DNA of 18,330 bases, from the NCBI GenBank assembly GCA_027435495.1, contig DAHZZC010000835.1, positions 1 to 18,330 on the forward strand, read 5' to 3'. This DNA is from Planctomycetales bacterium (GTDB lineage: Bacteria; Planctomycetota; Planctomycetia; Isosphaerales; Isosphaeraceae). Positions within the stretch are counted from its first letter, which is position 1; each line of letters opens with the position of its first letter. The translations under genes and the position numbers were made by a program. The notes beneath the pieces were generated by a model. That model was not told the origin of the DNA, did not search any database, and was given only the letters and a program-made list of their open reading frames with translations. Below are positions 14,529-18,330 of the stretch, piece by piece.

Positions 14529-15398
14529 ATGGCCGAGGGATCAGGAAGGTACGGGTACGGGATGTCTCTTGCTGGGGAACGATCCGCGTTGGTGGCCGGA
14601 TCCGAATCCGCCCGGGTTGGGTTCCTGGCCGCCGAGGTTGCGGGGTCGGCGCTCCATCGGGCGCGGGCGTCGGAGTTTCCCGGGCTTCGGAAGCGGCCGG
14701 GGCCGGTGCCGGAGGGCTGGTCGCGGACGCCGCCGTCGTTGCTCCGCTACTCGGACGAGCAGACCGTGGTGGCGACGGCCTCGGTCTTCTCGGCGATCGA
14801 GGCGATGGGCGCCGAGCCGGGCGACTTCGAGGGCTGGGGGGTGGTCGCGGCCTCGCGCTACCTCGGGCGATCGAATCTGGCGGCGGCGCTCCGGAGTTTC
14901 GCCATTGAGGGTGTCTGGGGGACCTCGCCGCATTTGATCCCGCATTTCGCGCTGCATTCGCCGTCGGGAACCATCAGCCTGGCGCTTGGATTCCGGGGGC
15001 CGAACATCGGCGCCGGCGGCGGGCTTCACGGCGCGGTCGAGGGCTTCCTCGCGGCGACGACCTGGCTTGCCGGTGGGGTGGTTCCGGGCGTCTGGCTGGT
15101 GCTCTCGGGATGGTCGCCCGAGCGTGTTCCCGACCCTTCGCCGTCCGACGACGCCGAATGTCAGGCGATCGCCCTGGCGCTTCGGCCGGTCGCTGATGCG
15201 AAGCGAGGCGTGCCGCGGTTTCAGGTTCGGATCGGTGGGGGCGACGCGCTCCTCAATGAGGTGGCCGCGCCGATCGACCTGGTCCGGCTGGCCGGGGATC
15301 TGGGGGCGTCGGCGGGGTGGGTCTCGCGGACGGTGGCGACGGATCCGCCGGGTCGGGTCTGGGTGGAGCTGGTCTCGGGTCCCGAGGGACCGGGGTAA
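14529..15398 (+). CDS. half-length ketosynthase-like protein lacking the active-site cysteine
   Basis: The 289-residue protein resembles the N-terminal half of beta-ketoacyl synthases. VVATASVFSAIEAMG (80-94), HSPSGTISLALGFRGPNIGA (143-162) and the following helix correspond to the region around the KS nucleophile. Where condensing enzymes have Cys in 'A-C-[AS]-[ST/SG]', this protein has GAGGGLHGAVEG (161-172), and the two catalytic-histidine motifs of the C-terminal half are missing. It therefore cannot condense by itself and may act as a chain-length-factor-like partner. It ends four bases before the full ketosynthase gene, so co-translation is likely. The start is uncertain: ATG 14529 is given; ATG 14562, with AGGAAGG upstream, and TTG 14502 are alternatives. 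Confidence 0.75.
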   Translation: MAEGSGRYGYGMSLAGERSALVAGSESARVGFLAAEVAGSALHRARASEFPGLRKRPGPVPEGWSRTPPSLLRYSDEQTVVATASVFSAIEAMGAEPGDFEGWGVVAASRYLGRSNLAAALRSFAIEGVWGTSPHLIPHFALHSPSGTISLALGFRGPNIGAGGGLHGAVEGFLAATTWLAGGVVPGVWLVLSGWSPERVPDPSPSDDAECQAIALALRPVADAKRGVPRFQVRIGGGDALLNEVAAPIDLVRLAGDLGASAGWVSRTVATDPPGRVWVELVSGPEGPG

Positions 15399-15402
15399 GT
15401 TT

Positions 15403-16614
15403 ATGTCGAGTGCGAGCGACGGAGCGGTCTGGATCACGGGCGTGGGCGCGGCGACACCGCTGGGTTTTGGGTTGTCGGAGATCGAGGCGAGCCTTCTGGC
15501 GGGCCGGTCGGGGGTGGGTCGGGTGCTGAGCTTTCCGACGGACGACCATCCGAGCCGGATCGCCGCACAGATCGGGCCGATTCCGACGCTCGACGACGAC
15601 CCTCCGAGATCCGGGACGACGCCGCTGGACCGGCTCGTCCGGTGGTGTGTCGGGAAGGCGCTCCGGGACGCGGGGCTCTGGTCGGCGCGGTCGGAACTGC
15701 GGGTCGGGCTGGTGCTCGGCCTGGGCGCCGAGTGGATGTTCCTCTGGGAGACCGACGACCAGTCGGGCGGACGTCGGGTGCTGGACCCGGGACAGGATCG
15801 GGAGTCGACGATCGATCGAGGCCGGCGCGACCTGGGGTTGTCCGGCCCCGCGCTGGGGGTCTCGGCGGCGTGCGCGAGCGGGAACCACGCGATCGAGATC
15901 GGCCGGCACTGGCTGAGGATGGGGCTGGTGGATGTCTGTGTCGCGGGGGCTTGCGACCTCGCGGTCACGCCGCTGGGCCTGGCGACGTTCGGCAACCTGC
16001 GTGCCCTCTCGCGACGGAACGACGATCCGGTCGGGGCCTCGCGGCCGTTCGACCGGGGGCGGGACGGGTTCGTGCGGGGCGAAGGGGGCGTGGCGTTCGT
16101 GCTGGAGCGGGCCGAGGAGGCGCGTCGACGATCGGCGCCGGCGTATGCGGAGGTCGCCGGCTGCGGGTCGAGCAGCGACGCGCACCACCACGTGATCCCG
16201 AGCCCGGACCCCTCACCGGCGATCGCCGCGGTCCGCCGGGCCCTGGCCGACGCCCGGATCGATCCCGATTCGGTTGACCACGTGAACGCCCACGCGACAG
16301 GGACGCCGGTCGGCGACGCCGCCGAGGCGGCTGTGTTGCGAGCGGTATTAGGCGAGGCCGCGTCGAGGGTGCCGGTTTCATCGACCAAGAGCCTGACCGG
16401 CCACATGCTGACGGCCGCCGGCGCGTTTGAGGCGCTGGCTTGCCTGACGGCGATCCGACACCAGGCGATCCCGCCGACGATTAACCTGGACGAGCCGGAT
16501 GTGGAACTCTGCCTGGTCGCGCACGAGGCCCGGCCGCACCGGGTCCGGGTCGCGGTCTCGAACTCATTCGGCTTCGGCGGGAGCAATACGAGCCTGGTGT
16601 TGCGGGCGGTCTGA
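15403..16614 (+). CDS. beta-ketoacyl-ACP synthase, FabF/KAS II type
   Basis: The protein has 403 residues, the usual FabF length. It opens VWITGVGAATPLGFG (9-23) and carries the complete Cys-His-His set: Cys157 in GVSAACASGNHAIE (152-165), His297 in VNAHATGTPVGD (294-305) and His334 in STKSLTGHMLTAAG (327-340, with Lys329). It closes SNSFGFGGSNTSLVL (386-400). The enzyme condenses malonyl-ACP with an acyl chain. It need not be the housekeeping FabF: no fabD, fabG or acpP lies nearby, and it follows the cysteine-less partner by four bases. Many residues differ from primary FabF (for example AEWMFLWETDD at 109-119), which suggests a secondary or specialised KS. A type II polyketide or aryl-polyene-like role is possible but unproven. 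Confidence 0.9.
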   Translation: MSSASDGAVWITGVGAATPLGFGLSEIEASLLAGRSGVGRVLSFPTDDHPSRIAAQIGPIPTLDDDPPRSGTTPLDRLVRWCVGKALRDAGLWSARSELRVGLVLGLGAEWMFLWETDDQSGGRRVLDPGQDRESTIDRGRRDLGLSGPALGVSAACASGNHAIEIGRHWLRMGLVDVCVAGACDLAVTPLGLATFGNLRALSRRNDDPVGASRPFDRGRDGFVRGEGGVAFVLERAEEARRRSAPAYAEVAGCGSSSDAHHHVIPSPDPSPAIAAVRRALADARIDPDSVDHVNAHATGTPVGDAAEAAVLRAVLGEAASRVPVSSTKSLTGHMLTAAGAFEALACLTAIRHQAIPPTINLDEPDVELCLVAHEARPHRVRVAVSNSFGFGGSNTSLVLRAV

Positions 16615-17052
16615 GTCCTCGGATTCTCGGACATGGCTCGATCGGGCGGTCCGCCGCGCCCAGGTCGCCCGCGGTTTCGGGAATCTCGAAACCGCGAAAG
16701 GACGAAAGGGTAAAAAAAGGTCAGCAGAGGCCAGCCGGCCGGAAGTGGTTCCCTTGACGCTGGCATGATGTGGATGGTTTTGACCCGATTCGAGGCGGTC
16801 GAGCTCGCTGGCCCTGGCCATGAGGTCGCCGGGTGATGGACTGGCCGCGCGAGGTTAGTTCGCGAGGTAGGTTACGCAGACCGGTGAGATGCCTGAGGTC
16901 GCAAACTCTGGATGTCAACCGCCCGAAATTCCGTCGATATCCGTCCCATCCCTTGCAGCGACCCAGGAAATCGCGGATAATCCTCCGAAGTGGACGCGAT
17001 TAGACGGAAACTCGGCCGTACTTAAACACGGCCGTTCACCGGACGAATTCTT
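16615..17052. other. 438-bp gene-poor spacer left of the cassette region
   Basis: No credible gene is seen. The stretch holds a hairpin after the ketosynthase gene (listed separately) and a second inverted repeat, CGGCCGT (17013-17019) and ACGGCCG (17028-17034), 19 bp before the GTTAGAC core site. Composition turns more A/T-rich from about 16,900. The open frame from 16889 to 17116 lacks a ribosome binding site and codon bias and is not called. Confidence 0.5.
16671..16695 (+). terminator. hairpin after the ketosynthase pair
   Basis: A perfect 9-bp stem, GCGGTTTCG and CGAAACCGC, with a 7-base loop, lies 56 bp past the ketosynthase stop. It is followed by an A-rich rather than T-rich run, so it is terminator-like by position and stem only. 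Confidence 0.4.
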
Positions 17053-17059
17053 GTTAGAC
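17053..17059 (+). other. integron-type core site GTTAGAC at the left end of the toxin-antitoxin cassette
   Basis: GTTAGAC fits the core-site consensus GTTRRRY. It is the exact reverse complement of the inverse core GTCTAAC at 17605-17611. That relation is expected between the first bases of an integrated cassette and the inverse core of its own attC, because the two ends join in the excised circle. The recombination point would be between 17053 and 17054. Confidence 0.6.
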
Positions 17060-17102
17060 CGGCTCTCAAGTCCGGGAGCCATTATCCTCTTGTCGGGGAT
17101 GA

Positions 17103-17119
17103 ACCCTGTTCGATAGGGT
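17103..17119 (+). promoter_or_regulatory. inverted repeat over the antitoxin ribosome binding site
   Basis: ACCCT (17103-17107) and AGGGT (17115-17119) flank a 7-base centre, GTTCGAT. The right arm contains the AGGG that would serve as the ribosome binding site for the ATG at 17127. It could be an operator for autoregulation or an RNA hairpin that hides the site. Confidence 0.35.
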
Positions 17120-17126
17120 GCATGTC

Positions 17127-17330
17127 ATGAGCGTTGAAGAACTCCAAGCCGCGGTCGCCCAACTCCCCGCCGAGGAGCTCGATCGCTTCTCGCAGTGGTT
17201 CGAGGAGTTCTTGGCGGACCAGTGGGATCGGCAGATCGAAGCCGACATCTTGACCGGTCGCCTGGATGCCGCCGGTCGGCGCGCCGACGACGATTTCAAG
17301 GCCGGTCGTTGTACGCCGCTCTCTCCGTGA
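17127..17330 (+). CDS. small antitoxin-like protein, partner of the downstream ParE/RelE-like toxin
   Basis: The 67-residue acidic helical protein begins MSVEELQAAVAQLPAEELDR and continues with FSQWFEEFLADQWDRQIEAD and a basic/acidic tail GRRADDDFKAG. It has the shape of small type II antitoxins: an N-terminal leucine/glutamate helix pair, then a flexible toxin-binding end. No DNA-binding motif is certain. The ATG at 17127 is chosen for AGGG eight bases upstream; a GTG at 17118 is in frame. Its TGA overlaps the GTG of the toxin gene by four bases. It lies within the cassette bounded by GTTAGAC and the attC-like site. Toxin-antitoxin pairs stabilise cassette arrays, which fits the context. Confidence 0.75.
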   Translation: MSVEELQAAVAQLPAEELDRFSQWFEEFLADQWDRQIEADILTGRLDAAGRRADDDFKAGRCTPLSP

Positions 17331-17584
17331 ACCATTTCGCCACCCCGGAGTTCTGGTTCCATTATCGCCAGCTCTCGAAGGAGGCCCGCGCGCTAGCCGA
17401 CCGGTGCTTCGCCGTCCTTCAGGCCGACCCGCGGCATCCGTCGCTCCGACTCAAGAAGGTCGGGGATTTCTGGTCGGCTCGCGCCGGGTTGCGTATCCGT
17501 GCTCTGGCGAGGGAACACCCCGAGGGGCTCGTCTGGTTCTGGATCGGTCCCCATGATAGATATGAGCAACTCATCGCCCGATGA
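17327..17584 (+). CDS. ParE/RelE/HigB-like toxin
   Basis: The 85-residue protein (starting GTG) reads NHFATPEFWFHYRQL (2-16), an alpha-helical hairpin with RALADRCFAVLQADPRHPSL (21-40), then the beta-sheet LKKVGDFWSARAGLRIRAL (42-60) and a final strand LVWFWIGPHDRYEQLI (68-83). The order helix-helix-beta-beta-beta, the 'FWS.R.G.R.RAL' strand and the closing 'W.WIG.H..Y' are typical of the RelE/ParE superfamily, which cleaves mRNA on ribosomes or poisons gyrase. Sequence alone does not say which. The GTG at 17327 overlaps the antitoxin stop (GTGA), which implies coupling. A TTG at 17309 is an alternative, longer start. The attC-like site begins 21 bp after its stop. Confidence 0.85.
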   Translation: MNHFATPEFWFHYRQLSKEARALADRCFAVLQADPRHPSLRLKKVGDFWSARAGLRIRALAREHPEGLVWFWIGPHDRYEQLIAR

Positions 17585-17604
17585 CGGCGGGGCGAATGGC
17601 GACC

Positions 17605-17665
17605 GTCTAACGAGGCGATCCAGCGGACCCGCCTGACGGCGGGCCGCTGATCTGGGTCGTTAGCC
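17605..17665 (+). other. attC-like recombination site
   Basis: The 61-bp imperfect palindrome starts with the inverse core GTCTAAC (RYYYAAC) and ends with GTTAGCC, one base off GTTRRRY. The outer arms pair as CTAACGA/TCGTTAG. An unpaired spacer follows (GGCGATC against ATCTGGG), then inner arms CAGCGGACCCGCC and GGCGGGCCGCTG pair except for one extra A on the left arm, around a 4-base loop, TGAC. Outer arm, spacer, inner arm and a single extrahelical base are the architecture of integron attC sites, and the length equals that of the short aadA-type attC sites. Confidence 0.75.
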
Positions 17666-17679
17666 GGCGGAGTCGTGGC

Positions 17680-18021
17680 ATGTCCTACGACGACGAGGCG
17701 GAGCTTACGCGTTATGTCTTGCGGCATCATCCGAGCCTGCTCTCGCCCTTCGAGGCGCAGGTCCAGCGGGCCGCGTATGCCCGCGAAAAGTTCGCCGATG
17801 ACACCGGCGAGCACGCCAGGCGCGTCATGGAGAGGTTCGGTCGGTTAGGCGATCCCAGGATCGACGCGGCTTTGGCCGGGGGCATTGAGGGCTTCCGTCG
17901 CTCCGCTTGCGGTCGCATCCTCGCCGAGCATTCCGAACTGCGGATTAATCGATGCCCGCTCTGCCGGAGGGTCATGCGCACGCCTGCGGCGATGCAGTGC
18001 TTCTGGTGTGGTCACGACTGA
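17680..18021 (+). CDS. hypothetical protein with C-terminal zinc ribbon, possible second cassette gene
   Basis: The 113-residue protein has an acidic start (MSYDDEAELTRYVLRHHPSL), a helical middle (about 20-85) and a C-terminal pair CPLC (92-95) and CFWC (107-110), ending GHD. The four cysteines fit a treble-clef or ribbon zinc site. I know no function for it, though I associate similar short proteins with planctomycete genomes. The ATG lies 20 bp after the recombination point of the attC-like site, with GGCGGAG upstream, as in many cassette genes that sit close behind the core site. The attC expected at its own 3' end, with GGCTAAC as inverse core, is not seen in the remaining 309 bases. A palindromic repeat array begins one base after the stop instead. 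Confidence 0.7.
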   Translation: MSYDDEAELTRYVLRHHPSLLSPFEAQVQRAAYAREKFADDTGEHARRVMERFGRLGDPRIDAALAGGIEGFRRSACGRILAEHSELRINRCPLCRRVMRTPAAMQCFWCGHD

Positions 18022-18136
18022 ACAGGGATAAGGGGACATGACAGGGATAAGGGGACATGACTAATATTGCGAGCAAGCACTCAATATTAGTCATGTCCCC
18101 TTTCTTCCCCTCATGTCCCCTTTCTTCCCTTTGTCC
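18022..18136. repeat. large palindromic array of GGGGACATGA-type units
   Basis: Two tandem copies of ACAGGGATAAGGGGACATG (18022-18040, 18041-18059) lead into a perfect 19-bp inverted repeat, GGGGACATGACTAATATTG (18051-18069) against CAATATTAGTCATGTCCCC (18082-18100), with a 12-base loop. Two inverted units follow, CATGTCCCCTTTCTTCCC (from 18092 and 18112), then a partial TTTGTCCC. The whole can fold into one long hairpin. The pattern recalls REP/BIME elements mobilised by IS200/IS605-related Y1 transposases; no transposase is in the window. Confidence 0.8.
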
Positions 18137-18330
18137 CGAATGCCATCCACTTGGTCTTAATCGCCTGAAATCAAAGGTGTTGCAACGACCACGATCTGTA
18201 AGCATTTTGAGATGTATTCGCATGTTGTTAATTCTATGTAGCTTGTTTCAAGGGCTAAACGTAGCTCAACACATGCTATATCATATGTTACTGTATGTCG
18301 AAAACAGCCCGGGTTCTGATCGCAACTCAC
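18137..18330. other. AT-richer segment without a gene, open at the window end
   Basis: This stretch is clearly poorer in G and C than the rest of the window, with many A/T runs such as CATGTTGTTAATTCTATG. It has no open frame with local codon bias. A near match to the inverse core expected for the preceding cassette, GGCTAAAC for GGCTAAC, occurs at 18253-18260 but no paired core site follows. It could be flanking mobile or acquired DNA. Confidence 0.4.

Larger units (their letters stand above)
17054..17659 (+). mobile_element. integron-type gene cassette carrying a toxin-antitoxin module
   Basis: The 606-bp unit starts with TTAGAC after a core-site G and ends at the G of the core GTTAGCC within the attC-like site at 17605-17665. 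It contains two overlapping genes in the same direction and a short upstream leader with its own inverted repeat. Size, a single attC at the 3' end, gene direction and toxin-antitoxin content are all typical of integron cassettes. No integrase is visible in the window. Confidence 0.6.

Noticed and set aside
14541..16766. 741-codon open frame on the minus strand across the ketosynthase pair
   Set aside because: It is the antisense shadow of two well-supported genes: Arg/Pro/Ser-rich, with no ribosome binding site. Rarity of TTA, CTA and TCA codons keeps such frames open in GC-rich DNA.
16889..17116. 75-codon ORF between the ketosynthase and the cassette
   Set aside because: It has no ribosome binding site and no codon bias, and it crosses the core site and the antitoxin leader.
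18022..18136. CRISPR array
   Set aside because: The repeats are nested and inverted, without equal-length unique spacers, and no cas gene is present.
18264..18270. GCTCAAC as the inverse core of an attC for the second cassette
   Set aside because: It fits RYYYAAC but is not complementary to the cassette start TTAGCC, and no GTTRRRY partner with pairing arms follows in the window.

Overview
The window is uniformly GC-rich with strong G/C third-position bias until about position 18,130. It carries a Hanks-type kinase with a Pro/Thr linker, an FHA-GAF-SpoIIE phosphatase whose N-terminus is of the kind seen in planctomycetes, exported proteins without recognisable domains, and a protein of the 'RRNAQKSTGPKT...RSRLNALKHGLTA' type. 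Together these point to a planctomycete, probably of the Isosphaeraceae; this is inference from gene style, as no rRNA is present.

Layout. 1-312 (minus): the N-terminal 104 residues of a 4'-phosphopantetheinyl transferase, cut by the window edge. 313-1012: a poorly resolved stretch with coding-like segments in several frames. 1013-2005 (plus): a zinc-free NADPH:quinone oxidoreductase. 2015-3757 (minus): a large exported protein of unknown function. 3892-4848 (minus): a polytopic membrane protein with an internal repeat. 5225-5944 (plus): mobA, whose tail overlaps the 3' end of a DUF433/DUF5615 toxin-antitoxin pair (5819-6520, minus). That pair lies directly downstream of a COG2509-type FAD dehydrogenase (6533-8134, minus). 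8266-9981 and 10161-11993 (both minus): an FHA-GAF-PP2C phosphatase behind a transmembrane Ser/Thr kinase, a plausible phospho-signalling pair. 12290-13144 (plus): an exported unknown, lying fully antisense to the run-on 3' end of a planctomycete-type hypothetical gene that starts at 14215 (minus). 14529-16614 (plus): a two-gene ketosynthase pair, a half-length cysteine-less KS-like protein followed by a full, catalytically intact FabF-like KS.

The right end, from about 17,053, looks like integron-type cassette DNA with no integrase in view. A two-gene toxin-antitoxin module (antitoxin 17127-17330, ParE/RelE-like toxin 17327-17584, GTGA overlap) is bounded by a GTTAGAC core site and a 61-bp attC-like palindrome. 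The GTCTAAC inverse core of that palindrome is the exact reverse complement of GTTAGAC. A second short gene (17680-18021, C-terminal zinc ribbon) starts 20 bp after the recombination point, as cassette genes do. It is followed at once by a large palindromic array of GGGGACATGA units and then by distinctly AT-richer DNA that runs off the window.

Most long alternative frames are explained by GC-rich codon use, in which TTA, CTA and TCA are rare, and were left out.
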